Of a stretch of DNA of 64,000 nucleotides, positions 34,207-43,450 are shown piece by piece. Origin of the DNA: Pseudomonas brenneri. GTDB lineage: Bacteria > Pseudomonadota > Gammaproteobacteria > Pseudomonadales > Pseudomonadaceae. Where the stretch lies: NCBI RefSeq assembly GCF_007858285.1, contig NZ_VFIL01000003.1, positions 496,001 to 560,000 of the forward strand. Direction: 5' to 3'. A model generated the notes under the pieces. That model was given only the letters and a program-made list of their open reading frames with translations, had not been told where the DNA came from and made no database searches. The stretch's first letter is position 1. Each line of letters starts with the position of its first letter. The translations under genes were made by a program, and so were the position numbers.

Positions 34207-36514
34207 TCGGCACCCAGAGGTCGAGCAGGGCGTTGAGCTCTTCGCGGCGAAAGGGCTTGGCCAGGTAGTCGTTCATGCCGGCCGCCCGGCAGCGTTCGCG
34301 CTCTTCGGCCAGGGCATTGGCGGTCAGCGCGACAATCGGCAGCTCTGGCCAGCGTCCGCTGCGGCGGATCTGCCGGCTCGCCTCGTAGCCATCCATGACC
34401 GGCATGTTGCAGTCCATCAGCACCATATCGAAACGTTGTTCGTCCAACTGTTTCAGTGCCTCTGCGCCATGGGCCGCTACAACGACCTCGCAGCCGAGCT
34501 TGCCGAGCATGCCTTTGGCCACCAGTTGATTGACCAGATTGTCCTCTACCAGAAGGATGCGCGCGCGATGCGCAACCGGGCTGGTTTCCAACTGGACAAG
34601 GTCGAGGACGATTTCGCTGTCGGCGCGCAGGGTACGGTGCAGCACCTGATACAGCGCGGCGCGACTCAGTGGGCGCGCCTGTTGTTGCAAGGGGGCCAGG
34701 GCGACCACTTCTTCGCTGGGCATGAAGTTGCCGTAGGCGGTGACCAGCAGGATCGGTGCGCTGACGGTCGGGCGCAGGCGGAATAGGCATTCGGGGCAAT
34801 CGGTGATCAGGATGTCGGGTGCCAGGCCACTCAAGTCATCGTCGATCGTTTTGCAGTACGGCGTCAGTCCCCAGTGCGGTAGCAGGGTGAGCAGCAGTTC
34901 TGCCAGGCCACTGCTGGCCCCGGTAATGACAGCAACCTCGCCCTTCAACGGCCCCAGCCGCGCCGCCGGTGTGTGGGCGGGCAGTGGCAGTTCGGCACAG
35001 AACTGGCTGCCGAAGCCGGTTTCCGAGCTGATGGTCAGCCGGCCGCGCATGGCCTCGCAAAGATTGTGGGTCAGTGCCAGGCCCAGGCCGGTCCCGCCAA
35101 ATTGGCGGGTAATGCCGGCACCCGCCTGGGTGAAGGGGTTGAAAATCCGCGCCTGGGCCTCCAGGGCAATGCCGATCCCGGTGTCGCACACTTCGATCCG
35201 CACGCCATCGGGGTGCGCACTGAGGCGTACATCAACGCGGCCGAAACGGGTGAACTTCAAGGCATTGGACAACAGGTTGCTGACAATCTGCCGGACCCGG
35301 GTCGGATCACCCACGACCTGGGCAGGAAACTGCGGATCGATCAGGCAGGTCAATTCGACGCTGGGCGCGGCGTTTTGCGACAGCAGGTTGGCAGTATCTT
35401 CCACCAGGGAGCCGAGGTCGAAGGGAATGCTCTCCAGTTCCAGTTGCCCGGCATCGAACTTGGACAGGTCGAGAATATCGTTGAGCAGTTCCACCAGGAC
35501 TTTGCCGGAGTCATGGGCAATCGACAATTGTTGGCGCTGCTCGGCATTCAACGCGCTGTCCAGGGACAGGGCAATCATGCCGAGCAGGCCATTGAGCGGG
35601 GTGCGGATTTCATGGCTCATGTTGGCTAGGAAGGCCGCGCGTGCCTGGGCCATGCCCAAAGCGGTCATTTTCGAGGCTTCCAGTTCTTCGTTGGATTGGC
35701 TCAGTTGCTGGTTGATCGCCTTGAGTTCGGTGGTACGGCTCGAAACAATGCTCTCCAACTGGCCAAGGTACTCGGTCAGGCGGTCCTCGGCGTGGCGCCG
35801 TTGCTGGATCTCGGTCTCCATATTCTCGAATTGCTGGTTGGTGACGTTGACCAGCACGCCGATCTCGTCGTGTTCGTGCCCGGGTGGGCAATCCAGGCGA
35901 GTCAGGGGTGCACTGCCGGGGTTGCGGGTGCTCAGTTCGCGGATGATCCGGATCAGCGGCTGGGTCAGCATCACATAGAACAGGCCCAGCAGGATGGCGG
36001 TCAGGATCAGGCTGCGGGCAAAGCCATTAAGCAGCGTGATCTCTGCACGGCGCAGGAAACGGCTGCCAAATGCGTAGGTATCGACGTCAAGGCGTAAGAC
36101 GCCCAGGGATTCACCGGGCATGTGCGTGAGGTAGAGGCGGTCTTCGAACTGGCGGTTGGCGCCAAACAAAAAGTCGCTGACAGGGCGGTAGGGGCTCTCC
36201 TTGCGAGAGCGGCCAACGTCAGCCAGCACCAGGCCATTGTTGTCGACCAACTGTGCCCGGATGATGGCGGGGGAGTGCAGCAGGCCCAAGGTCAGTTCCT
36301 GGGCCAGTTCAGCGTCGATGTTGTAGGCGATACGTGAGGCAGGGTTGTGACTGATTTCAAGCAGCGCGTGTATTTCACGGTTGATGGACGTGTCTTCGCT
36401 GGCATAATCAATGCCGATTTGGATCAGGCTGAGCAAGGTTCCCAAGACGAAACCGACCAGCACAGTCAGTCTGGCTTGTTTATAAGACAAGCGGTGGGCG
36501 AACTTGATATCCAT
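34190..36514 (-). CDS. sagS: Hybrid sensor histidine kinase SagS (surface attachment and growth)
   Basis: A 774-residue membrane hybrid kinase. Helix 1 lies at about 13-33, a sensory domain with NIDAELAQELTLGLL and LADVGRSRKESPYRPVSDF follows, and helix 2 is near 160-180. A HAMP/coiled-coil linker precedes HisKA with His301 (NMSHEIRTPLNG). The ATPase boxes are SNLLSNALKFT, VCDTGIGI and GGTGLGLA. A degraded receiver-like segment near 500-620 precedes the true REC domain with Asp701 (MDCNMP). In P. aeruginosa SagS guides the switch to biofilm growth. I start at the ATG; a GTG five codons earlier (36529) has a better ribosome site. Confidence 0.9.
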   Translation of the reverse strand: MDIKFAHRLSYKQARLTVLVGFVLGTLLSLIQIGIDYASEDTSINREIHALLEISHNPASRIAYNIDAELAQELTLGLLHSPAIIRAQLVDNNGLVLADVGRSRKESPYRPVSDFLFGANRQFEDRLYLTHMPGESLGVLRLDVDTYAFGSRFLRRAEITLLNGFARSLILTAILLGLFYVMLTQPLIRIIRELSTRNPGSAPLTRLDCPPGHEHDEIGVLVNVTNQQFENMETEIQQRRHAEDRLTEYLGQLESIVSSRTTELKAINQQLSQSNEELEASKMTALGMAQARAAFLANMSHEIRTPLNGLLGMIALSLDSALNAEQRQQLSIAHDSGKVLVELLNDILDLSKFDAGQLELESIPFDLGSLVEDTANLLSQNAAPSVELTCLIDPQFPAQVVGDPTRVRQIVSNLLSNALKFTRFGRVDVRLSAHPDGVRIEVCDTGIGIALEAQARIFNPFTQAGAGITRQFGGTGLGLALTHNLCEAMRGRLTISSETGFGSQFCAELPLPAHTPAARLGPLKGEVAVITGASSGLAELLLTLLPHWGLTPYCKTIDDDLSGLAPDILITDCPECLFRLRPTVSAPILLVTAYGNFMPSEEVVALAPLQQQARPLSRAALYQVLHRTLRADSEIVLDLVQLETSPVAHRARILLVEDNLVNQLVAKGMLGKLGCEVVVAAHGAEALKQLDEQRFDMVLMDCNMPVMDGYEASRQIRRSGRWPELPIVALTANALAEERERCRAAGMNDYLAKPFRREELNALLDLWVPTTTTL

Positions 36515-36679
36515 TGGGTGCTGAACCACTTTACGTTTCCCTTCGCCCGGCAAGCATAGCTGAACATCCTCTGCGCCAGCCTTGCCCGGTATGAATGGTT
36601 TTTCAGGTGCAGTTGTCTGGCAACTGCGTCAGGGTTGCCAATACGCCATTTTTTATAAGAACTTGCCACAGGAATAGTC

Positions 36680-37570
36680 ATGGATTCTCGATTGAATGCC
36701 TTTCTTGAACGGGCCGATGCGGTGCTCGCTCGTCTGGAACCCCTGTTGCCAGCGCCTCGCGAGGTCATTGACTGGAACCACTGCCTGGCGGCCCGCTGGC
36801 AGCGCGAGGGCCGCAGCGGGTTTTTGATGCCGCTGGAGGTCAGCCTGGATATGCGTCTGTCCGACTTGATCGGTGTCGACAAGCAGCGCGAGCAATTGGC
36901 ACGCAATACCCAGCAGTTTATCGATGGCCTGCCTGCCAACCATGCATTGCTCTGGGGCTCGCGTGGCACGGGCAAATCGTCCATGGTCCGCGCCTTGCTG
37001 GCCCAGCATGCCAAGGCCGGCTTGCGCCTGATCGAAATCGAGCGTGATCACCTGGCCGATCTGCCGCGTGTGGTCGAGCAACTGCTCAAGTTGCCGCAGC
37101 GTTTCATTCTGTTCTGCGACGACCTCTCGTTTGAGGCCGGCGAAGGCGATTATCGTGTGCTCAAGAGCGTGCTGGACGGCTCGCTGGAGCAGGCCCCGGA
37201 AAACGTGTTGTTGTATGCCACGTCCAACCGTCGTCACCTGGTGCCGGAAAACCAGAGCGACAACGACAACTGGAAACGCGTGGACGGTGAGCTGCACCCC
37301 AGTGAGGCGGTGGAAGACAAGATTGCCTTGTCCGACCGTTTTGGCTTGTGGTTGTCGTTCTACCCGTTCACCCAGGAGCATTTCCTGGATGTGGTGGAGC
37401 ATTGGATCGGTGAGCTGGCGAGCAAAGCGGGTCTGCAGTGGCAGCGCGATGAGGCCCTCGACATCCTTGCCGTGCGCTGGGCTACCGGCCGGGGCAATCG
37501 CAATGGCCGCTGTGCTTACCAATTTGCCCGTTACTGGGTGGGACTTAAATTGCTGGAGCGTCAGCCATGA
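36680..37570 (+). CDS. ATP-binding protein, DUF815 family (AAA-like)
   Basis: A 296-residue P-loop ATPase. Walker A is LLWGSRGTGKSSMVRALL and Walker B FILFCDDLSFEAGEGDYRVLKSVLDG, with sensor region VLLYATSNRRHLVPE, all typical of DUF815 (PF05673). The C-terminal lid contains ATGRGNRNGRCAYQFARYW. Biochemical function is unknown. It overlaps the free methionine sulfoxide reductase gene by 4 bases, so the two are co-expressed. Confidence 0.9.
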   Translation: MDSRLNAFLERADAVLARLEPLLPAPREVIDWNHCLAARWQREGRSGFLMPLEVSLDMRLSDLIGVDKQREQLARNTQQFIDGLPANHALLWGSRGTGKSSMVRALLAQHAKAGLRLIEIERDHLADLPRVVEQLLKLPQRFILFCDDLSFEAGEGDYRVLKSVLDGSLEQAPENVLLYATSNRRHLVPENQSDNDNWKRVDGELHPSEAVEDKIALSDRFGLWLSFYPFTQEHFLDVVEHWIGELASKAGLQWQRDEALDILAVRWATGRGNRNGRCAYQFARYWVGLKLLERQP

Positions 37571-38049
37571 TCGATTTGCAACAGGCGGGCAGCGGCCTTG
37601 ATGGGTACACCATGCTTTGTGCGCAGCTGGAATCGCTGCTGGCCGATGAGCGCGACTTTATTGCCAATGCGGCGCAGTTTTCGGCGTTCCTGTTCAACCA
37701 ACTCGATGATTTGAACTGGGCTGGTTTTTATCTCAATCGTGATGAAGAACTGGTACTTGGACCGTTCCAGGGGCAGATCGCCTGTGTGCGGATTCCGTTT
37801 GGCCGAGGTGTGTGTGGTGCGGCGGCGGCTTCGCGGCAAACCCAGCGGGTGAAGGATGTGCATGCGTTTGCCGGGCATATTGCTTGCGACAGCGCTTCCA
37901 ATAGCGAGTTGGTGGTGCCCTTGATCAAGGCGGGGAGGTTGATTGGGGTGCTGGATCTGGATAGCCCGAAACTGGCGCGTTTCAGTTCTGAGGATCAGGT
38001 GGGGATTGAGCGGCTGGCCGCGATTTTCCTGCGGTTGACGGAGTGCTGA
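37567..38049 (+). CDS. msrC: Free methionine-(R)-sulfoxide reductase (GAF-domain fRMsr)
   Basis: A 160-residue GAF-domain enzyme reducing free, not protein-bound, methionine-R-sulfoxide. The three cysteines Cys73, Cys83 and Cys107 have the same spacing (10 and 24) as the catalytic set in the Escherichia coli enzyme. Context segments are LNWAGFYL, ACVRIPFGRGVCG, HIACDSASNSELVVPL and VLDLDSP. It complements MsrB in the nearby oxidative repair group. Confidence 0.93.
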   Translation: MIDLQQAGSGLDGYTMLCAQLESLLADERDFIANAAQFSAFLFNQLDDLNWAGFYLNRDEELVLGPFQGQIACVRIPFGRGVCGAAAASRQTQRVKDVHAFAGHIACDSASNSELVVPLIKAGRLIGVLDLDSPKLARFSSEDQVGIERLAAIFLRLTEC

Positions 38050-38071
38050 GAGAAGCGCGCTTAAGCCTTTT

Positions 38072-38172
38072 GGTAGGCGCGAGCTTGATCGCGAAGAGCT
38101 TGATAACGCCGCGTTTATTCAGCAAGCCTGGGTTATCGTTGACGTCCTTCGCGAGTAAGCTCGCTCCTACAG
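38072..38172. repeat. Inverted REP pair (REPIN-like)
   Basis: GTAGGCGCGAGCTTGATCGC (38073) and its inverted partner GCGAGTAAGCTCGCTCCTAC (38151-38170), about 50 bases apart, between convergent genes. Confidence 0.65.
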
Positions 38173-38187
38173 TGGATGAGCGTTCAA

Positions 38188-41100
38188 TCAGTGTGGTGGC
38201 AGGCTGTCCAACTGTTGTTGCAGCACCTGCTCAAGGTCGAGCATGGCTTTCTCGATGGCCTTGACCCAGGTGTCGACCTGCTCCTGGTCAGTATCCTCGC
38301 TAGCCTGTTCCAGCCTCTCGCATTGCTCGGCCAGTGCACGGGCCTGGACGATCCTGGCAGCGCCCTTGATCTTGTGGGCCTGGTCGATCAGGTCCTGGTG
38401 AGCGCCTTGTACGAGCAATGCCATGAGTTCCTCGCGATCACGACGGCTACTGCTCAGCAGTTCTTCCAATAGACGCTGGCTTAACAGTGGATCACCGCCG
38501 GTGAGGGCGTTCAGGCTTTCGAGATCGAAAATCCGCGCTGGCGACAGCGGGGTGATCTCGGCCAGGTGGCGTTCCAGCGTCGTAAGGCTGATGGGCTTGA
38601 ACAGGCAGTCATTCATGCCTGCATCCCGGCAGCGCTGTTTTTCCTCCGGCTGGGCATTGGCGGTGAAGCCCAGGATGATGCAGGGGGTGATGTTCTCCCG
38701 TTGCTCCTGTTCACGGATCGAGCGGGCCAGTTCATAGCCGTTCATGACTGGCATATTGCAGTCGGCGATGATCAGGTCGAAATGTTCCTGGCGCCAGGCC
38801 TGGAAGCCCGCTGCGCCATGTTGGACTGCGGTGAAGCGATGCCCGAGGAAACCCAATTGCTGGCACATAAGCAAGCGGTTTGCCGGATGGTCGTCCACCA
38901 CCAGCACATTCAACACCGCTGCAGCATCCTGTGCCGCGGGCTTGAGTTCGATCAGCGGGTAGGCCGGTGGCAGGCTGGTCATCTGCAGCGAGACAAACAC
39001 CTGGGTACCGACGCTGGCTACGCTGCTCAGGGTCAGTTGCCCGCCCATCATCTCGCACAGGCTGCGACAGATCACCAGCCCAAGACCGGCGCCGCTCCTG
39101 GCCAGATGCCCGGAATTGTCGGCCTGGGAAAAAGGTTCGAACAGGCGTTGCTGATCATCCCGGCTGATACCGATACCGGTGTCCTCGACCACCAGTTTCA
39201 TCTGGATCTGTTGTGGCTGCCCGGTGGGCTGGATATCCACCTTGATCTTCACCTCACCCTGCTCGGTGAACTTGATGGCATTACTTACCAGGTTGGACAA
39301 GACCTGTTTGAAGCGCAGGGGATCGATCTGCACGTCGCGTTCTTCGACGCCGGGATTGAACTCCAGTAACAGGTTGAGATTCTTCTGGCGGGCCAGGCCA
39401 TCGAACACACGCACGACTGACTCGATCAGTTCCCGCAGGTTGACGCGTTCCGGCGCCAGGCTCAGACGGCCCGATTCGATGCGCGCGATGTCGAGGATAT
39501 CGCCAATCAACTCCAGTAGATCCTTGGCCGAATTGTAGGCGACCTCGATGGCCGGACGATCCAGGTGCCCGTGGTCGGCGCGCTTGAGGGTCAGCTCCAG
39601 CATGCCGATCACCGCGTTCATGGGCGTGCGGATCTCATGGCTCATGGTCGCCAGGAACGTGCTTTTCGCTCGGTTGGCCTCATCTGCGCGGTCCTTGGCG
39701 GCGCGCAGGTCATCGAACAGTTGGCGACGTTCGCTGATGTCGATCCAGCCGCCGATGATGCCCTGGACTTCACCGACGGAGTTACGGTACGGCAGGATCC
39801 AGTGATAGATCGTCAGGTGTTGCTCGTGAATATGCAACGGGCGGTCAAGGATCAGCGGCTTGCCTTCGGCCACCACCCGCAGATAGTCGGCATGGTACTG
39901 CTTGGCTTGGGCTTCGTTGGCCAGGCTGCTCTGTATGACACTCTTACCGATGACCTCCTCGCGCTTGACGCCGAAGGCCTGCAAGTAACTGTCATTGCAG
40001 GTCTGCAGCAAACCGTTGCGATCACGCACGTAGATCGGGTGAGGGGTTTCATTGACCAGGGCGCGCATGAATTCGTATTGATCACTGAGGGCTCGCTCTG
40101 CCATCTGCCGATGCTTGATCTGCCTGCGCATGTAGCCGTTCCAGGCCAGTGATGTGAGCAGCAGTAGCCCGGCGGCGCTGATGATCTGGATGATCAGGCG
40201 GTGGTAGTTGCGCCAATAGCTATCGGATGCGGCTGTGTAGCCACGCCAGCGGTTGTTGATAACGCCAAGTTCATCGGGCGCGATGCTGAGCAGGGCCTTG
40301 TCAAGAATGGAGGCCAGTTCGGTGGCGTTGCGTGACGTGGCCAGGGAAAAAGACGCCAGTTGCGTGCCGATACTCGAACTGATCTGCAATTGACCTTGGA
40401 AAAAGTGTGATGAGAGGAAATAGTTGGCGACCACCAAAGAGTTGACGGCCCCGTCTACATGCCCCTGGGCCAGCATTTCTGAGGCCTTGAAGGTATCGCT
40501 GGCCTGCACCAGGGTGATCTGCGAAAAATTCCGACGCAGATAATCCACCAAGGGGTTGCCTTCGGTGATCGCCAGTTTCTTTCCTGCCAGTTGCTCAAGG
40601 CTTGAGGGCGCTCCAGGCTCCTTGCGTGTCAGTAGGACGTAGGAGTTCTGCAGGTAGGGCCGGCTGAAGTTGAGCCTGGCTTCGCGTTCGGGGCTTGGGC
40701 TGATGGCGGCAATGATGTCCGCGCTGCCATTTTCGACCTGCTCGATCATTTGGTTGACGTTGCGGGTGTGCTGGAACTCCAGGCGCAAGCCCGTACGCAG
40801 CCGTATCAACTCCAGCAGGTCGGCGGTCATGCCCCGCATCTGGCCGTCTGAATCGACGAACGTCAAGGGGGCGAAGGTTTCGTTGATGACCACTTTCACC
40901 ACCGGGTGGTCCTTGAGCCAGCGCTCTTCACGTTGGCTCAACTGCAACTTGTGGTCGGTCAGCAGGATAGCGCTGCCTGCACTCCAGCGTTTGGCGATGT
41001 TTTCTCGCTCGTAGGTACCGATGCCCGTGAGGACCGTATCGACGATGCCCAATAGGGTTTGCTGGTCGCGGTGTACGGCGAAGCTGAAGCCGTACGCTTC

Positions 41101-41826
41101 GTGCTTGCCGAAATTGGCCATGCGGATGTTCTTCAGGTAGCCCTTGTTGATCATGTAATGGGTGGAAATGGTATCGCCGAGAAACACATCGGCCTGGTCG
41201 AAGGCCACGGCGTTCAGCGCATTCAAATAGGACGGATAGACCTGGATGATCGCATTGGGGTAAAGCGCTTTGACTTCCTTCAACGGCAGGTAGTGGTAGA
41301 CAAGGCTCAAGCGCATGCCCGCCAGCCCGTCATTGAGCGGGCGGGTTTCTGCGTCACGGGTGACCAGCACGGGTTGGTCGACCGCGTAGGGCGTTGACAG
41401 GACGATCTCGGCGTTGTTCGCTTCAAAACCGTTGGCGCTACCCAGTAAATCGATTTTCCCGTCTTTCAGTGCCTGGATGGCTGCCTCCCGTGACGGGTAG
41501 CGCATCACCGTCACGGGTAATGCCAGGGCTTTGGCCAGGATGCCTGCGTAATCTGCAGTAATACCTTCATAGTCATGACCGCTGGCGGTGATGTCGAAGG
41601 GGGGGTAGTCGGGTGTCGAGGTTCCCAGCACCAGTTCGCGTTTGTTCTGTAGCCATTGGCGCTGCGTGTGGTTCAGTTGAGTGTCCAACTGAACGATGCC
41701 GGCACGACTCAGCAGTGAGTAGCGTTCTGGAGCGGTTTGAGTGGCTGGCACGGCTGTACTCAAGCACAGTCCGGCACTCAAAATGATTAGATAGTCCTTT
41801 AAACGCCTTGGCATCCTGTTTCTCAC
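38188..41826 (-). CDS. BvgS/RocS-type unorthodox hybrid sensor kinase
   Basis: A 1212-residue inner-membrane kinase. A signal segment (residues 10-27) leads into two periplasmic solute-binding (Venus flytrap) domains, about 45-275 and 290-525. A membrane helix near 545-565 (IQIISAAGLLLLTSLAWNGYM) follows, then a PAS domain (about 590-700), HisKA with His730, ATPase boxes, a REC domain with Asp1022 (IADCNMP) and an Hpt domain with His1151 (AHKIKGAA). All phosphorelay residues are intact. The start is a GTG in a GTGA overlap with the regulator gene; an ATG four codons later is possible. The size and the adjacent dgt gene point to RocS2 of P. aeruginosa, but I give no symbol because orthology is inferred from synteny. 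Confidence 0.9.
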   Translation of the reverse strand: MRNRMPRRLKDYLIILSAGLCLSTAVPATQTAPERYSLLSRAGIVQLDTQLNHTQRQWLQNKRELVLGTSTPDYPPFDITASGHDYEGITADYAGILAKALALPVTVMRYPSREAAIQALKDGKIDLLGSANGFEANNAEIVLSTPYAVDQPVLVTRDAETRPLNDGLAGMRLSLVYHYLPLKEVKALYPNAIIQVYPSYLNALNAVAFDQADVFLGDTISTHYMINKGYLKNIRMANFGKHEAYGFSFAVHRDQQTLLGIVDTVLTGIGTYERENIAKRWSAGSAILLTDHKLQLSQREERWLKDHPVVKVVINETFAPLTFVDSDGQMRGMTADLLELIRLRTGLRLEFQHTRNVNQMIEQVENGSADIIAAISPSPEREARLNFSRPYLQNSYVLLTRKEPGAPSSLEQLAGKKLAITEGNPLVDYLRRNFSQITLVQASDTFKASEMLAQGHVDGAVNSLVVANYFLSSHFFQGQLQISSSIGTQLASFSLATSRNATELASILDKALLSIAPDELGVINNRWRGYTAASDSYWRNYHRLIIQIISAAGLLLLTSLAWNGYMRRQIKHRQMAERALSDQYEFMRALVNETPHPIYVRDRNGLLQTCNDSYLQAFGVKREEVIGKSVIQSSLANEAQAKQYHADYLRVVAEGKPLILDRPLHIHEQHLTIYHWILPYRNSVGEVQGIIGGWIDISERRQLFDDLRAAKDRADEANRAKSTFLATMSHEIRTPMNAVIGMLELTLKRADHGHLDRPAIEVAYNSAKDLLELIGDILDIARIESGRLSLAPERVNLRELIESVVRVFDGLARQKNLNLLLEFNPGVEERDVQIDPLRFKQVLSNLVSNAIKFTEQGEVKIKVDIQPTGQPQQIQMKLVVEDTGIGISRDDQQRLFEPFSQADNSGHLARSGAGLGLVICRSLCEMMGGQLTLSSVASVGTQVFVSLQMTSLPPAYPLIELKPAAQDAAAVLNVLVVDDHPANRLLMCQQLGFLGHRFTAVQHGAAGFQAWRQEHFDLIIADCNMPVMNGYELARSIREQEQRENITPCIILGFTANAQPEEKQRCRDAGMNDCLFKPISLTTLERHLAEITPLSPARIFDLESLNALTGGDPLLSQRLLEELLSSSRRDREELMALLVQGAHQDLIDQAHKIKGAARIVQARALAEQCERLEQASEDTDQEQVDTWVKAIEKAMLDLEQVLQQQLDSLPPH

Positions 41827-42449
41827 ACTAACGCGTTGCGTTTTGCCATCTCGATAAGCTCTACCAAAGACTTGGCCTTGAGTTTTTGCATCAGTCGTTT
41901 TTTATAAGTGCTGACAGTTTTGTTGCTGAGAAACATGCCTTTGGCAATTTCCTTGTTTGTACGGCCTTGCGCAAAAAGTTGTAAGACCATAAGCTCTCGG
42001 TCGTTGACTGATTTGAAAAGATTTAATTCTTCGTTTTCGCCGAGCTCGGTGCCATTGGTGTTCAATGCCTGACTTGGAAAATAGTTGTAACCTGAAAGTA
42101 CGGCCCTGATGGCACTTAACAACTCACTTAGGTCGCCTTCTTTACAGACATAACCATCGGCACCTGAACGCATGCAGCGTGTGGCAAAAAGTGTCGGGGA
42201 CTGGGCTGTCAGAATCAGGGTTTTCATTGGGGTGCTCATGGCATTGAACCTGCAGAGAACCTCCAGACCGTCGAGTTTTGGAATGCTGATATCAAGTATG
42301 ATGAGGTCTGGAAGACATTCGCGGACCATTTGTATTGCATCACAACCGTTATCTGTTTCACCCACTACTTTGTAACCTTCATGTTCCAGCAACATTCTGA
42401 TTGCAAGTCGAATAACCGGGTGGTCGTCAATAATAAAGACTGTATTCAT
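41823..42449 (-). CDS. LuxR/NarL-type response regulator (RocA/EvgA-like)
   Basis: A 208-residue regulator with REC domain (IIDDHP, phospho-acceptor Asp53 in LIILDISIP, switch Thr/Ser in LTAQS, Lys in YVCKEGD) and a C-terminal LuxR-type helix-turn-helix (LFKSVNDRELMVLQLFAQGRTNKEIAKGMFLSNKTVSTYKKRLMQKL). It is the output partner of the hybrid kinase that follows (4-base overlap). In P. aeruginosa the comparable RocA proteins control fimbrial (cup) genes. The start MNTVFIIDDH is clear; longer frames have no family support. Confidence 0.92.
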   Translation of the reverse strand: MNTVFIIDDHPVIRLAIRMLLEHEGYKVVGETDNGCDAIQMVRECLPDLIILDISIPKLDGLEVLCRFNAMSTPMKTLILTAQSPTLFATRCMRSGADGYVCKEGDLSELLSAIRAVLSGYNYFPSQALNTNGTELGENEELNLFKSVNDRELMVLQLFAQGRTNKEIAKGMFLSNKTVSTYKKRLMQKLKAKSLVELIEMAKRNALV

Positions 42450-42802
42450 GAGCCAATTCCATACTAGTGCAAATAAGCGCGCACAGTAGCTCAGAAGGTG
42501 GGGTAGGAGCATGAAGGGAAGGCTGAGCAGATATAAAACAGGAAAATTCCTACGCATAAAAAGGTGTTGGACTACGATGCGCTAAGGCTTTGTTGGCTGC
42601 GCTGTAAGAGTTTCTTGGGTGAAAGGTTTTAAAGTTGTGCGGTGTTGTTTGCAGGCTGAATAGAGGTGACATTTCATTTGTGTGAGCGTTTAGTATCCTA
42701 CGTTAAATGTTGAAAAATACCTGAGCAATCAACAGGGTGTTGGTGTCGTGGAGCACTTCAGGTTTGTCAGGCAATTTGTGGTCAAGTGCAAAACAGTACT
42801 TT
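42450..42802. other. AT-rich gap upstream of the Roc-like operon
   Basis: 353 bases between the response-regulator gene and the REC-only gene, both on the minus strand. It should hold the promoter of the regulator-kinase operon. The segment AGGAA-AA-TTCCT (42539-42550) with an adjoining TTCCTAC recalls half of an EvgA-type site, too weak to call. No gene seen. Confidence 0.4.
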
Positions 42803-43204
42803 TTAATCGTAGGCAAGCCCTGATTGGCTGATCAACTCGATCCAGGCTTCTTTGTTCAAGGGCTTAGCCAAGTATCCAAGCAGACGCAAGTCACGTTGTA
42901 TTGCTAAGGTTTTCAGATGTTCCAGTTCGAGGGCGGGTAGTCCACTTAGCAATACAGCACTTTTGACAAAGCCTGCATGGCTGGCTATCTCCACCAGCTC
43001 CAACCCGGTAAGGTCGGGCAGGCATTGATCACATAACATCACATCGAAGGGGGCTTCGGTTGTTCTCATCAACTTGATCGCCTGCTCGGCATTCTCGGCA
43101 GGTGTCAGTTGATTGAAGCCGAAACTTTTGAGCAGGCACTGAAGGGCCAGGAGTTGAAAAGGATGATCTTCCACCAACAGGATGCGCAATTGTCGTTCGG
43201 GCAT
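42803..43204 (-). CDS. Stand-alone receiver (REC) protein, RocR-like
   Basis: A 133-residue single REC domain: acidic pair in LLVEDHPFQLLAL, phospho-acceptor Asp59 (MLCDQCLPDLTG), LLSG in place of the Thr/Ser motif, and conserved Lys in YLAKPLN. VEDHPFQ, HAGFVKSAVLLSG and LRLLGYLAKPL resemble the receiver domain of RocR, which in P. aeruginosa carries a C-terminal EAL domain. Here translation stops right after REC. It may act as a phosphate sink or competitor for the neighbouring kinase. Ribosome site GGAAG is just upstream of the ATG. Confidence 0.85.
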   Translation of the reverse strand: MPERQLRILLVEDHPFQLLALQCLLKSFGFNQLTPAENAEQAIKLMRTTEAPFDVMLCDQCLPDLTGLELVEIASHAGFVKSAVLLSGLPALELEHLKTLAIQRDLRLLGYLAKPLNKEAWIELISQSGLAYD

Positions 43205-43420
43205 AGGAAGTTCCGTGGACGTAGCTAAAGCCGGAAGATACCAGCCAGTGCCAATGACGATTTGCCCAGTGAACCAGGCGCTGGGCGATCGAAGGTTTGC
43301 GTGAATGTAGGAGCTGATCGCTGGGGTGGATCAGAGAGGGGTGATTATTCATCGGGTGTTGGGGCGAATTCGATCAGGCCGCTCTGGTGCCTGTGTAGGT
43401 CAATTCTTTGAGGCAAGCAC

Positions 43421-43442
43421 CCAGGCAGGAAAACCTGCCTGG
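43421..43442 (-). repeat. Perfect hairpin after dgt
   Basis: CCAGGCAGG-AAAA-CCTGCCTGG starting 8 bases beyond the dgt stop codon. Nine-bp stem but no following T run on the minus strand; possible intrinsic terminator of weak type. The remaining 43205-43420 shows only a REP remnant near 43308. Confidence 0.55.
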
Positions 43443-43450
43443 GGCACGGG

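Noticed and set aside
42539..42553. EvgA-like half-site upstream of the Roc-like regulator gene
   Set aside because: Only one half (TTCCTAC) is present and the partner half is missing.
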